Counted from the first letter of the stretch, positions 35,904 through 45,592 are shown. The stretch: 59,841 nt of DNA from Alicyclobacillus tolerans (GCF_900142255.1 NZ_FRAF01000022.1:1-59841), one strand, 5' to 3'. Numbers and translations are program-made. Notes: a model not told the origin generated them from the letters alone.

Positions 35904-36800
35904 TTATGCTTTTTCCACAGCATGTCCACCAAACTGATTGCGTAAAGCTGCAACCACTTTGCCGGTAAACGTATCATTTTCACGTGATCGATAACGCATC
36001 ATCAAGGCCATGGCTATCACAGGTGTAGGAACTTCCAAATTCAAGGCTTCGTCAACCGTCCATTTTCCTTCTCCTGAAGAATGCATAACACCGCGAATAG
36101 AATCGAGTTGCGGATCTTCTTCAAACGCCTTCTCTGTCAGCTCCATCAACCAACCGCGAATAACAGAGCCATGCGACCAGACGTGCGCCAAAGCTCTGTA
36201 ATCATACTCAAAACCACTGCGGTGCAGCACCTCAAATCCTTCTCCAATAGCTGCCATCATGCCATATTCAATTCCGTTGTGCACCATTTTACTGTAGTGT
36301 CCACTTCCGACTTTGCCCGTGTACAAATAGCCTTCGTCCACTGCCGTATCGCGAAAAAGAGGTTCAATCTGTGCAAATTTCTCTTTATCGCCGCCTATCA
36401 TATAACAGGCTCCATGGCGCGCACCCGAAGTGCCCCCCGAAGTTCCCACATCAAAAAAGTATATGTCTTTAGAGAATAAATTTTTCGCTCGACGCAAGGT
36501 GTCTTGGTAATGTGAATTACCTCCATCGATAACGATATCCTCAGCATCTAAATGAACAACCACTTGCTCAAGCACTTCATCGACAATTTTTCCCGCCGGC
36601 ACCATAACCCATATAACGCGTGGTTGGTTGAGAGAAAGTACCAAATCGGCAATGGTTTCTTTCGTTTGACCACCAGATTGTTCAAAAGTACGTCTTGCAT
36701 CCTGGCTAATATCGTAGGCTATGACTTCATGACCGTGATCCATCAAATTTAATCCGAGATTATGTCCCATTTTGCCGAGACCAATTAGGCCAACTTGCAC
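35904..36800 (-). CDS. gnd: 6-phosphogluconate dehydrogenase (short, YqeC/GndA type)
   Basis: 298 residues, the short NAD-type 6PGDH that oxidatively decarboxylates 6-phosphogluconate to ribulose 5-phosphate. Rossmann start MQVGLIGLGKMGHNLGLNL, substrate motifs DGGNSHYQD and DVGTSGGTSGARHGACYMIGG, catalytic Lys in HYSKMVHNGIEYG. The usual long C-terminal dimer tail of the 470-residue enzymes is absent, as expected for this subfamily. The role is pentose phosphate flux. Promoter candidate at 36916-36944. Confidence 0.92.
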   Translation of the reverse strand: MQVGLIGLGKMGHNLGLNLMDHGHEVIAYDISQDARRTFEQSGGQTKETIADLVLSLNQPRVIWVMVPAGKIVDEVLEQVVVHLDAEDIVIDGGNSHYQDTLRRAKNLFSKDIYFFDVGTSGGTSGARHGACYMIGGDKEKFAQIEPLFRDTAVDEGYLYTGKVGSGHYSKMVHNGIEYGMMAAIGEGFEVLHRSGFEYDYRALAHVWSHGSVIRGWLMELTEKAFEEDPQLDSIRGVMHSSGEGKWTVDEALNLEVPTPVIAMALMMRYRSRENDTFTGKVVAALRNQFGGHAVEKA

Positions 36801-36915
36801 AGTAACTTCATCCTCTCTGCACTCAATTTACGCACTGACCGATGATATCAATCCATGTCACTTTTTTCCTCACTGGAAAATCAGCACGATTTTCATATAG
36901 ATTGCCAAACCGCAG

Positions 36916-36944
36916 GTCATACCATGCACTGCTAACTTTAGCAA
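36916..36944 (-). promoter_or_regulatory. Probable promoter of gnd
   Basis: Minus-strand TTGCTA, 17-base spacer, TATGAC, about 115 bases upstream of the gnd start. Further downstream a 7-bp hairpin (GAAAATC/GATTTTC) could be the end of the preceding gene's transcript. Confidence 0.42.
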
Positions 36945-36948
36945 GTAT

Positions 36949-37209
36949 TCAGAGCTTTAGCGCTCCAATGGGTCGAGTTATTTTTTTCCCTCTTAAAAAG
37001 CGCCCTAGTTCATCTCTTCTAGCCAAATAACGTTGTCCACATTTTTCACACTTTAAAATTTCATTCGTATAATGACGAAAAGACCCTTTAAATGGCTTGT
37101 CCGCTTTGCCACTCGGGCGTATTTGGCGCATATATTCATGAATATGGTGCTCAACGACTGTTAGCGGAGATTTACATTCACGACATTGAGGAACTTGATA
37201 AGAAACCAA
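36949..37209 (-). CDS. Small zinc-ribbon protein, unknown
   Basis: 86 residues with two Cys pairs, QCRECKSPL near the N-terminus and ILKCEKCGQRY in the middle, spaced as a zinc ribbon; the rest is strongly basic (RRDELGRFLRGKK). TTG 37209 follows GGGAGG by 8 bases. I do not recognise the family; a nucleic-acid-binding or ribosome-associated role would fit the charge but is inference. Confidence 0.65.
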   Translation of the reverse strand: MVSYQVPQCRECKSPLTVVEHHIHEYMRQIRPSGKADKPFKGSFRHYTNEILKCEKCGQRYLARRDELGRFLRGKKITRPIGALKL

Positions 37210-37369
37210 GTTGGCAAACCTCCCTACATAAAATCAATATCAAAAGATGAATGCGATATTTTTTGGCTCTTTCTCCATTAAGTCCGCTATGTAATCAACA
37301 TTTTACTGACGCATGTTATCGATTCGCTTTGTTTTGACATTTTCCTGTCACAACCAACGTTTCCAAACA

Positions 37370-37401
37370 AAAATCGGGAGAGACAACCCTGTCTTCTCCC
37401 G
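37370..37401 (-). terminator. Terminator after the YjcZ-like gene
   Basis: Minus-strand stem CGGGAGAAGACA/TGTCTCTCCCG (one bulge) followed by ATTTTTG. Confidence 0.72.
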
Positions 37402-37419
37402 CCGGCGCTAGTTTTACAC

Positions 37420-37557
37420 TTAATACAGTGCACCGCAGGCTCCACCGCAGCCACAGCCACAACCTGCTGCTTTGACAGTTGGGACAAGCAAGAAGAACAA
37501 AACAAAGATAATGAGAAATACGACTGCCCATTGTGTGTATCCACCAAATACACCCAT
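37420..37557 (-). CDS. YjcZ-family sporulation peptide
   Basis: 45 residues, too short for most gene finders. It reads MGVFGGYTQW, a hydrophobic helix of about 20 residues, then VKAAGCGCGCGGACGALY. A GGY start, one membrane helix and a Gly/Cys tail is the pattern of the YjcZ/SscA-like small sporulation proteins; five cysteines in the tail are more than usual. ATG 37557 has GGAGG 9 bases upstream, and a terminator follows. Expected in the forespore or spore envelope membrane. Confidence 0.78.
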   Translation of the reverse strand: MGVFGGYTQWAVVFLIIFVLFFLLVPTVKAAGCGCGCGGACGALY

Positions 37558-37748
37558 GATTGACAACCTCCTTCTCGGCACATTTCACTGTATGGTATGA
37601 CTTGTTGCCAAAAGCCTGAAACGGTTTATGCCTAGCATAAAAGGAGTTGTCCATGCATAAATAAGGAGTGCATTCACAAACGATGCACTCCGAACCCTTT
37701 TTTCAAATCAAATACAGCCAATTTCAATCACATTTCAAGACCATTAGA

Positions 37749-38594
37749 TTAGTATATTCTTGTAGCACCAATATAATGGGGAGCCCAATAATACTCATTG
37801 TAAAGCGAAGCGATTTGAACACCTGAAGCTGGAGTTTGTGCGCTGATGAATTCACCGTCACCTAAATAAATGCCCACATGGGAAGCTCCATATCCGTCCG
37901 TGTCAAAAAACACTAAATCGCCCGGTTGCAAGTCAGATTCAGAAATATGTACACCCTCTGCAAATTGTCCATAGCTGGTTCTATCAACATAGATACCAAA
38001 ATGCGCATAGACAAACTTGACAAAACCAGAGCAATCAAAGCCACTGGGACTCATTCCACCATACACATAAGGGTAGCCGACATACTGCCTGGCGTACTGG
38101 GCAATCTCTTCTCCTAATACGGCCTCTGACAAGTTGGTCGACATGGGTCCACCACTACGAGCACTGAGATTATCCGTAGCATAAGATGAAGATGGGCCGT
38201 TTAATTGAATTTTTTCTCCTACATGCAAGATGGAATTGTTGGTGAGGTGATTCCATTGCTCAAGCTGACTGAGGCTAACACCATGCGCTTGACTGATGGA
38301 CCAAAGACTCTGTCCGGGTTGAACGGTTACCACTTGTGTAGAAACTGTTGCAGGTTGCAAGTCACCAGCAACATCACTGGTCTCTACTTCCAAATGCTGA
38401 CCAGGAAAAATCAGGTCTCCACTGAGATGATTTAAAGTTTTCAAGCTGGCAACAGATGTGTGATAGCGTTGAGCAATAAGGTAGAGGGAATCTCCGGGTT
38501 GAACTGTGAAAGATGTGGTGGCGGCAAAAACGACAGACGTGTTCATGGCTGCAAACGCAGCAAAAGACAGCGCAAATTTAACTGTTTTTTTCAC
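37749..38594 (-). CDS. Secreted LysM-LysM-NlpC/P60 peptidoglycan endopeptidase
   Basis: 281 residues. Signal peptide ending near residue 25 (SVVFAAT), LysM repeats at about 27-70 and 88-131 (FTVQPGDSLYLIAQRY, VTVQPGQSLWSISQAH), a Ser-rich linker, and a C-terminal NlpC/P60 domain with nucleophile Cys188 in GFDCSGFVKFVY and His239 in ASHVGIYLG. Such enzymes cut gamma-D-Glu-meso-DAP peptide stems (LytF/CwlS type). GTG 38594 follows GGGAG. The leader is a c-di-AMP riboswitch, the classic arrangement linking c-di-AMP to wall turnover. Confidence 0.93.
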   Translation of the reverse strand: MKKTVKFALSFAAFAAMNTSVVFAATTSFTVQPGDSLYLIAQRYHTSVASLKTLNHLSGDLIFPGQHLEVETSDVAGDLQPATVSTQVVTVQPGQSLWSISQAHGVSLSQLEQWNHLTNNSILHVGEKIQLNGPSSSYATDNLSARSGGPMSTNLSEAVLGEEIAQYARQYVGYPYVYGGMSPSGFDCSGFVKFVYAHFGIYVDRTSYGQFAEGVHISESDLQPGDLVFFDTDGYGASHVGIYLGDGEFISAQTPASGVQIASLYNEYYWAPHYIGATRIY

Positions 38595-38603
38595 ACTTAA
38601 GCT

Positions 38604-38770
38604 CCCTGTGCACCTACGAGGTTAGTTGACGGGCTCGGGCCGCAGCTTGTGAGCGCCCTACCAAAAAAGCATAGAAAAAATAGAATATTCAGCTCTTTAG
38701 GATTCGCCCCAAAAAAGAATGTCCCCCGTCCCCCGACGCCAAGAGGGTTCGGCGTTTTATGTCGACGTCT
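38604..38770 (-). promoter_or_regulatory. c-di-AMP riboswitch (ydaO/yuaA leader)
   Basis: On the minus strand the leader shows the conserved blocks of the ydaO-yuaA class in order: ACGCCGAACCC, GGGGGACGGGGGAC, GGGGCGAATCC, a variable stem, then CCCGAGCCCGTCAACTAACC and TCGTAGGTG, ending at the ribosome site. These match the family consensus (GGGGUGAAUCC, CCGUCAGCUAACCUCGUAGGCG) with few changes. This class binds cyclic di-AMP and turns gene expression off when it is high. The gene controlled is the wall endopeptidase immediately downstream. The expression platform is not obvious by eye. Confidence 0.92.
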
Positions 38771-38776
38771 GGCGGA

Positions 38777-38806
38777 AGTATACCGAAATATCGCTTGGTT
38801 GGTCAA
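38777..38806 (-). promoter_or_regulatory. Promoter of the riboswitch-controlled hydrolase gene
   Basis: Minus-strand TTGACC (38801-38806), 18-base spacer, TATACT (38777-38782). Transcription would start near 38770, just before the riboswitch. Confidence 0.72.
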
Positions 38807-38925
38807 TCCTTTTTACCATAAATTAGCCACCTCATGAAAATTTTTTTCTATTTAAATAGACTTGCCTTGATTGGACAAGAAGAAAGAGCCATCAAGAAGT
38901 TGGATTGATCGCTGTTGGACAGTGA

Positions 38926-39912
38926 CTATTTACCATCCCATACTTCTGGATTAACCATGTGCGGTGGCTTTTCGTCAAGCAAGGCGCAGCGTAAATTTTC
39001 TGCTGCCAATAGTGCCATTGCTTTGCGTGTTTCCACTGTCGAACTCCCGATGTGAGGTAAAGTGACAACTTGGTTCATATGTAAAAATGGATGATTTGAT
39101 GGCAAGGGTTCGTTCTCATAAACATCAAGACCTGCTCCGCGAATCCAACCATTTTGTAAAGCGAAAATCAAAGCCTGTTCATCTACTACTTTCCCTCGGG
39201 CTACATTAATCAAATATGCATCTGGTTTCATTTGCTCTAACTGTGATCGACCAATCAAATGAACCGTTTCTTCAGTCAGTGGGGTCAATACAACTACAAA
39301 ATCACTCGTCTGCAAAAGATGGTCTAAATGAACATAGTGCACATGCATGGTGTTCTCAATATCCGACCGGCGTCTCCGATTGTAATACAGAACGCGCATA
39401 CCAAAACCCAACGCTCGGCGTGCTACAGCGGTGCCGATTCGTCCCATGCCTACAATTCCTATTATCCTTCCATACACATCTGTACCCGCCAGCAAATTCG
39501 GAACGTTAGCATGCCATTGCCCAGATTTGACGAAAGCATCCGCCTCAGGTATGCGTCTTGCTGCGGCGAGAAGTAAGCCAAAGGCTAAATCTGCTGTAGT
39601 TTCAGTCAGAACATCAGGAGTATGGGTGCCAACCACTTTCTGTTTCGCCATTTCCGATAAGTCGAAATTGTCATACCCTACAGCTATGTTGCTTACTACT
39701 CTTAAATTTGGTGCTTGATCCAATAAATTCTTGTCAATCGGAACGCGTGGATATACAAGCAGGCCATCCACATCTTGCAATCGTTCCAGCAATTCAGACA
39801 AAGGCGTAACAGCATTTTCTTTGGGGGTATAGACAACTTCAAAATCTTGCCGCAGCATGTCAATCGCTTCTACTGCTACCGTATCAGGCACGTATACTTT
39901 AGCTTTGCGCAC
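38926..39912 (-). CDS. D-isomer 2-hydroxyacid dehydrogenase (glyoxylate/hydroxypyruvate reductase type)
   Basis: About 328 residues. NAD-binding GIVGMGRIGTAVARRALGFG, catalytic Arg in LINVARGKVVDE, Glu in GAGLDVYENEPLP and His in VVTLPHIGSSTVETR; N-terminal SNIAVGYDNFD is typical of GyaR/GhrB enzymes. Likely reduces glyoxylate or hydroxypyruvate. GTG 39912 has GGGGGAA 7 bases upstream and is preferred; ATG 39927 is an alternative. Lies 50 bases after the FAD oxidoreductase gene, probably one transcript. Confidence 0.88.
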   Translation of the reverse strand: MRKAKVYVPDTVAVEAIDMLRQDFEVVYTPKENAVTPLSELLERLQDVDGLLVYPRVPIDKNLLDQAPNLRVVSNIAVGYDNFDLSEMAKQKVVGTHTPDVLTETTADLAFGLLLAAARRIPEADAFVKSGQWHANVPNLLAGTDVYGRIIGIVGMGRIGTAVARRALGFGMRVLYYNRRRRSDIENTMHVHYVHLDHLLQTSDFVVVLTPLTEETVHLIGRSQLEQMKPDAYLINVARGKVVDEQALIFALQNGWIRGAGLDVYENEPLPSNHPFLHMNQVVTLPHIGSSTVETRKAMALLAAENLRCALLDEKPPHMVNPEVWDGK

Positions 39913-39976
39913 AGCGAATTCCCCCATTTCCTGACGTTCTGCAGATAGTCTTGCTAGCTTGCTAGCCTCAACGGGA

Positions 39977-41239
39977 TTATATCGAAGCTCCCTGCTGAAT
40001 CAGTTCCTGACGAATAGCAGTGACATCATACTTCTTTGTAGCCGCGTAATAGGCAGCTGCTACTCCGGCAGCATGACCAGTGGCAAATGCGGTACCCATG
40101 ACTCGAACAGATGCAAAAGCTAATGCATCACAAGAAATAATTCGGCCGGCACACCAAAGATTTTTGAAACCACGTACGGTGAGTGAACGCAAAGGTATGT
40201 CGTAGTATGCTTGATTCTTAATGGAAAGATATTCCGCCGGTTTTCCCGGTCGATGAATCTCAATGGGCCAGCCGCCCCGTGCTACTGCATCATCATGTCG
40301 AATACCGTTCACAACATCTTCACCGGAAAGTATGTAATTGCCAAGTACGTGTCTGGTTTCACGCACTCCCATAGCTGGACCTGTTTGCACTAAATAAGCG
40401 TTCTCAAATCCTGGGATATACTTGCAGAAGACGTCCATATACTCCCACGCCTGTTTTCTTGCAGAAATTTCTGCTTTGGTCAATTGAGCAGATTGCAAGG
40501 CATCCACGTCCTCATCCGCAAACATCGCCAAAACATCCCCAGACTTAGGCAGACGCAAAAGCATACCACGCTCTTTACTTAAATGATGATAACCTTCTTG
40601 CTTGGCCTTCTGAATAGCTTGCTCGAATATGGACTTGTCCAGCGAAACTGATGGATGGACTCCACCAATACGCATCACCAATGTACTTGCTTGTACCATG
40701 CCTTCCGGACTACCCTGAACAACTTCTGCTCCAGACAAGGCTGACAAGTCAGCATCACCACTTGCGTCGACAAACGCCTGCGCTGATATCCTCAATTTGC
40801 CCGCATGATCGTAGCCAATAACCGTTGATACGCAGTCTCCACTGCGCTCTACTTCAATTACCTGACAATGTAGTAAGGGCGTCACACGATGTTGAAGAAC
40901 GAGATCGTCCAATGCCAATTTCGTTAATTCACTATCGAGTGGAACTATAACGTTTCCAGTGCGAGGATTGCGATAAGGCTCCCGATATACGCCATATCTA
41001 CGCAGCCGTTCAAGCAATTCATTTCCTACTCCACCTACGACTTGCAATAGAGGATCTTGCTGAGCAAAGAAACCACAATAGGTTAACACGGAACTATGCG
41101 TCGCGGCACCGCCAAAGTAAGGATTTTTCTCCAGAAGCAAAGTGGATGCACCCATTCGCGCTGCGCCTACCGCTGCCGCTACTCCTGCCGAGCCACCGCC
41201 CACCACGACCACATCATACGTTACATTACGGTCGTGCAC
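39977..41239 (-). CDS. FAD-dependent oxidoreductase of the FAD_oxidored type
   Basis: 420 residues. DVVVVGGGSAGVAAAVGAARMG dinucleotide fold (GxGxxG variant), ERK-type EKNPYFGGAATHS, AFVDASGDADLSALSGA, and C-terminal LWCAGRIISCDALAFASVRVMG with GHAAGVAAA contacting FAD. Members oxidise small hydroxy compounds but substrates are mostly unknown. GTG 41239 follows GGGGGAAG. A dyad TTATGAC-CTA-GTCATAA lies about 55 bases upstream. Pairing with a hydroxyacid dehydrogenase suggests a small catabolic unit. Confidence 0.83.
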   Translation of the reverse strand: MHDRNVTYDVVVVGGGSAGVAAAVGAARMGASTLLLEKNPYFGGAATHSSVLTYCGFFAQQDPLLQVVGGVGNELLERLRRYGVYREPYRNPRTGNVIVPLDSELTKLALDDLVLQHRVTPLLHCQVIEVERSGDCVSTVIGYDHAGKLRISAQAFVDASGDADLSALSGAEVVQGSPEGMVQASTLVMRIGGVHPSVSLDKSIFEQAIQKAKQEGYHHLSKERGMLLRLPKSGDVLAMFADEDVDALQSAQLTKAEISARKQAWEYMDVFCKYIPGFENAYLVQTGPAMGVRETRHVLGNYILSGEDVVNGIRHDDAVARGGWPIEIHRPGKPAEYLSIKNQAYYDIPLRSLTVRGFKNLWCAGRIISCDALAFASVRVMGTAFATGHAAGVAAAYYAATKKYDVTAIRQELIQQGASI

Positions 41240-41292
41240 TCATACTTCCCCCAATCATTTGCACTACTTCATCCTATGAATCCTATTCTTTT

Positions 41293-41309
41293 TTATGACC
41301 TAGTCATAA
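41293..41309 (-). promoter_or_regulatory. 17-bp inverted repeat upstream of the FAD oxidoreductase gene
   Basis: Perfect dyad TTATGAC-CTA-GTCATAA between the gene and the tRNA terminator region. Size and spacing suit a GntR-type or similar dimeric regulator. No regulator gene is adjacent. Confidence 0.45.
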
Positions 41310-41373
41310 TTCTAACTCAATTGTCTGCAAAATGGAAAACAGACACTAGGCATATATGGGTCATTATGGGAGA

Positions 41374-41409
41374 GAAATAAAAAACAGCTTCCTGAGTCCA
41401 AGAAGCTGT
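41374..41409 (-). terminator. Terminator of the first tRNA pair
   Basis: Minus-strand stem ACAGCTTC/GAAGCTGT with a 10-base loop followed by TTTTTATTTC, downstream of tRNA-Gly copy A. Confidence 0.82.
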
Positions 41410-41432
41410 AGGGAGTCATAACGAGCATTATT

Positions 41433-41456
41433 CTTTTGGAGCGGAAGACGGGATTC
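41433..41456 (-). repeat. Duplicated 3' end of tRNA-Gly (pseudo-tRNA fragment)
   Basis: These 24 bases are identical to 41531-41554, the 3' end of the intact tRNA-Gly with its CCA. The bases before it on the minus strand (GCGTGGACTGTGACCACGCG) can form a 5-bp stem with 7-base loop like an anticodon arm, but no acceptor 5' strand exists, so it is a truncated tRNA copy or an attachment-site-like scar. Confidence 0.7.
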
Positions 41457-41534
41457 CGACGCGTGGTCACAGTCCACGCTAGTCCCCGAAGGGGGGAACC
41501 CTTGGGTGAGAATCCTGCTTGCCGCGACTGCTTT

Positions 41535-41609
41535 TGGAGCGGAAGACGGGATTCGAACCCGCGACCCTCGCCTTGGCAAGGCGATGCTCTACCCCTGAGC
41601 CACTTCCGC
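41535..41609 (-). tRNA. tRNA-Gly (GCC), copy A
   Basis: 75 bases with encoded CCA. Acceptor GCGGAAG pairs with CTTCCGC, D-arm GCTC...GAGC, anticodon stem-loop CGCCTTGCCAAGGCG with anticodon GCC, T-arm GGGTTCGAATCCC. Complete cloverleaf. Confidence 0.96.
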
Positions 41610-41644
41610 ACATTTCATCTCTTACGCTCTGCCTTACACGACAC

Positions 41645-41720
<76 letters not shown>

Positions 41721-41784
41721 TTTTAGAGTGACTTTACAAACATATCACAAAGCCCTTTTTAATTCAACTGCAATTTGGCTTTCA

Positions 41785-41839
41785 CAAAGAAAGCCGCAAA
41801 CCTGTACCCTTGACAAAAGTCGGTTACCTGGTTGCGGCT
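41785..41839 (-). terminator. Terminator after glpK
   Basis: Long minus-strand stem AGCCGCAACCAGGTAACC/GGGTACAGGTTTGCGGCT with two mismatches and a 12-base loop, followed by TTCTTTG, about 30 bases past the glpK stop. Confidence 0.75.
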
Positions 41840-41868
41840 CATTCGTCTCTCAACCAAAATTCATCACA

Positions 41869-43377
<1,509 letters not shown>

Positions 43378-43413
43378 TCATCCTCTCTTAGTATTTTAGA
43401 TAGAAATAACAGA

Positions 43414-44313
43414 TTAGACTCTTTCCGTTATATTTTCTGATGAAACAACTCCCTCTTTGAGGTTTGCTTTTATAGAGGCTCGCTCAATGAGTGTCTTTTC
43501 AATGAACCAACGGTATACAAAAACTGCAAGTCCGCCCCCTATAATAGGTCCTACAATAGGTACCCACCAATAACCTAATGGACCAGGAAAAGCATTATGC
43601 CCATAACCTACAATCCATGCAAACAATCTTGGACCAAAATCTCTCGCTGGATTAATTGCATAACCCGCATCAACACCAAATGACATGCCAATCGCCGCAA
43701 CAGCGATACCAATCATAAATGGACCCAAATTCCCTTGAACACCCATGTTTTTCATATCAGTAATTCCAAGAATAAATAACAACAAGAACATTGTTCCTAA
43801 AATCTGATCCAGTAACGGACCCCAAAGATGTGAAAAATAGGGAGCAGGACTAGTGGCAAAGATACCAAAAGTAGCACTCCCACCTATTCCCGCTAAAGAG
43901 GTGATATGGTGTTGCACATTAAATGCATCAATAGCTCTATAGTAGTCCCAATAGACAATAGCCGCTCCACAAAATGCACCTACTATTTGCGAGATAGAAT
44001 ACGGAATGAATTTTTTCCAAGGTAAGTCTCCTTTTATAGCCATTGCAAAAGAAACAGCAGGATTCATATGGGCACCATTTACACCACCAGTTACGTATAC
44101 AGCAAGAGCTACGGCAAATGCCCATCCCCACGTTATCAACAGCCAATTTCCTCCCAAATTTGGAGGTGTTCTTCCTGATTCAGATAGTCCCACTACTGCT
44201 ACCGCAACTCCTCCATCGCCAAAAGCGATCAATAAAAGTGTACCAAAAAATTCTGCTATCAATTCTCCCATTAATGTACAGCGCCAACTCTTTCGTTGAA
44301 ATGCTATTGACAA
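43414..44313 (-). CDS. glpF: Glycerol uptake facilitator (aquaglyceroporin)
   Basis: MIP-family channel, about 286-300 residues with six full and two half helices. The two NPA pore motifs are GAHMNPAVSFA and GYAINPARDFGPR; the long insert before the second and the final Asp (PARD) are typical of glycerol-conducting members. Only TTG 44313 has a strong ribosome site (AAAGGGGGA, 8 bases); ATG 44271 (MGELIAEFFGT) gives the conserved family N-terminus but lacks one. First gene of glpFK. Confidence 0.93.
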   Translation of the reverse strand: MSIAFQRKSWRCTLMGELIAEFFGTLLLIAFGDGGVAVAVVGLSESGRTPPNLGGNWLLITWGWAFAVALAVYVTGGVNGAHMNPAVSFAMAIKGDLPWKKFIPYSISQIVGAFCGAAIVYWDYYRAIDAFNVQHHITSLAGIGGSATFGIFATSPAPYFSHLWGPLLDQILGTMFLLLFILGITDMKNMGVQGNLGPFMIGIAVAAIGMSFGVDAGYAINPARDFGPRLFAWIVGYGHNAFPGPLGYWWVPIVGPIIGGGLAVFVYRWFIEKTLIERASIKANLKEGVVSSENITERV

Positions 44314-44406
44314 AATAAATCCCCCTTTATTAGAAATCTTTTTAGTTGAATTACTTTTATAAAATCCCAATTCCCCCCTCTCTTACTTGTGATCCAATCA
44401 CCCATG

Positions 44407-44454
44407 AAAAAAAGACAGTGGCATGTAAGCCTTTTGGCTGACACTGCCGCCGTC
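44407..44454 (-). terminator. Leader terminator of glpFK, candidate antitermination site
   Basis: Imperfect 19-bp stem on the minus strand (GACGGCGGCAGTGTCAGCC against GGCTTACATGCCACTGTC) followed by TTTTTTT, located between the promoter and the glpF start. In B. subtilis GlpP with glycerol 3-phosphate prevents termination at such a leader structure; a similar control is inferred here. Confidence 0.72.
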
Positions 44455-44489
44455 TCCTAAACTCACGGGCAAAAGATTAACTTGATTGG

Positions 44490-44527
44490 AGTGTACATGA
44501 ATAGAAGATAGTTGTAAACCGCTTTCA
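44490..44527 (-). promoter_or_regulatory. glpFK promoter with cre-like sequence at -35
   Basis: Minus-strand TTTACA (44513-44518), 17-base spacer, TACACT (44490-44495). TGAAAGCGGTTTACA (44513-44527) overlaps the -35 box and resembles a CcpA catabolite-responsive element but with one extra base, so carbon catabolite repression is possible, not certain. Confidence 0.55.
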
Positions 44528-44603
44528 TTAGTTTTTTCGTAAAATAATGATCGACCTTATTTTTCATTTCTGCCTATCGAAAAAACTATTGAGAATGACA
44601 TGG

Positions 44604-45107
44604 TTAAGTTAAAATGTACTTCTTCATTATTACGGCAGACAAAGTTACCCCTGCCCAATTCAGTTTTATGTCCTCCAACTTTTCAAATCCGTTTGCAATC
44701 CAGAAATTGATTACTTTGTCGCTGTAACCATTGGCGACATCCAATCTGATACATTGGCTCTTTCTCGATTTGGCATAATCCTCGAATGCTCTATAGATTT
44801 GCTTACCATATCCCATATTTTGATAATCTTGATGAACGATTAACAGCGACAAATAGGATTCTTGCTCGATTTTATAGTCAATGATTCCAACCATTTTCCC
44901 TGTACGCTTGTCAACCACCTTGCATGAACAAAATCCCGCATTCCTCATTGACTTCAGTTCTTCAGTAACCCATTCAAATGTAACTGGATAATTTTTCGTA
45001 TGTTTTTCCAAAAAAATCATATTGGAGTTATACACTTCAACAACATTATCTACGTCAGATATTTCAATCGGACATACGTAGAAATACTCCGAATCAAATA
45101 TCATCAT
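44604..45107 (-). CDS. GNAT-family N-acetyltransferase
   Basis: 168 residues. Acetyl-CoA loop is QDYQNMGYGKQIYRAFEDYA (Q-x-x-G-x-G), preceded by strand ESYLSLLIVH, and the C-terminal NGYSDKVINFWIANGFEKL is typical of GNATs acting on small molecules or peptides. ATG 45107 follows AAGGGA; the longer upstream frame lies in the tRNA terminator region. The gene is noticeably A/T-rich, as is glpF, and is enclosed with glpFK between the 237-bp repeats. Substrate unknown. Confidence 0.82.
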   Translation of the reverse strand: MMIFDSEYFYVCPIEISDVDNVVEVYNSNMIFLEKHTKNYPVTFEWVTEELKSMRNAGFCSCKVVDKRTGKMVGIIDYKIEQESYLSLLIVHQDYQNMGYGKQIYRAFEDYAKSRKSQCIRLDVANGYSDKVINFWIANGFEKLEDIKLNWAGVTLSAVIMKKYILT

Positions 45108-45189
45108 TTTAGTCATCCCTTCAGGTTGAAGCAGCTTACAAGAAAAAATTGCGGTGCCAACACAGACAATTGATAAAAACCAACAGAAA

Positions 45190-45226
45190 TAAAAAACGCA
45201 ATCTCTCATGCTTCGAGAAACTGCGT
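45190..45226 (-). terminator. Terminator of the Ala-Phe-Gly-Cys tRNA operon
   Basis: Minus-strand stem ACGCAGTTTCTC/GAGAGATTGCGT (two mismatches) with a 7-base loop followed by TTTTTATTTC, 20 bases past tRNA-Cys. The downstream bases are the same as at the copy A terminator. Confidence 0.82.
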
Positions 45227-45244
45227 CACAACTGATTTTACTTT

Positions 45245-45318
<74 letters not shown>

Positions 45319-45406
45319 ATATCAAATGCATCGATGTTGAATGACAAATTATCAACCCCGAAGGGGGGAACCCTTGGGTAAGAATCCTGCTTGCCGCGAC
45401 TGCTTT

Positions 45407-45481
45407 TGGAGCGGAAGACGGGATTCGAACCCGCGACCCTCGCCTTGGCAAGGCGATGCTCTACCCCTGAGCCACTTCCGC
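45407..45481 (-). tRNA. tRNA-Gly (GCC), copy B
   Basis: Sequence identical to the copy at 41535-41609, 75 bases with CCA and anticodon GCC. Confidence 0.96.
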
Positions 45482-45516
45482 ACATTTCATCTCTTACGCT
45501 CTGCCTTACACGACAC

Positions 45517-45592
<76 letters not shown>

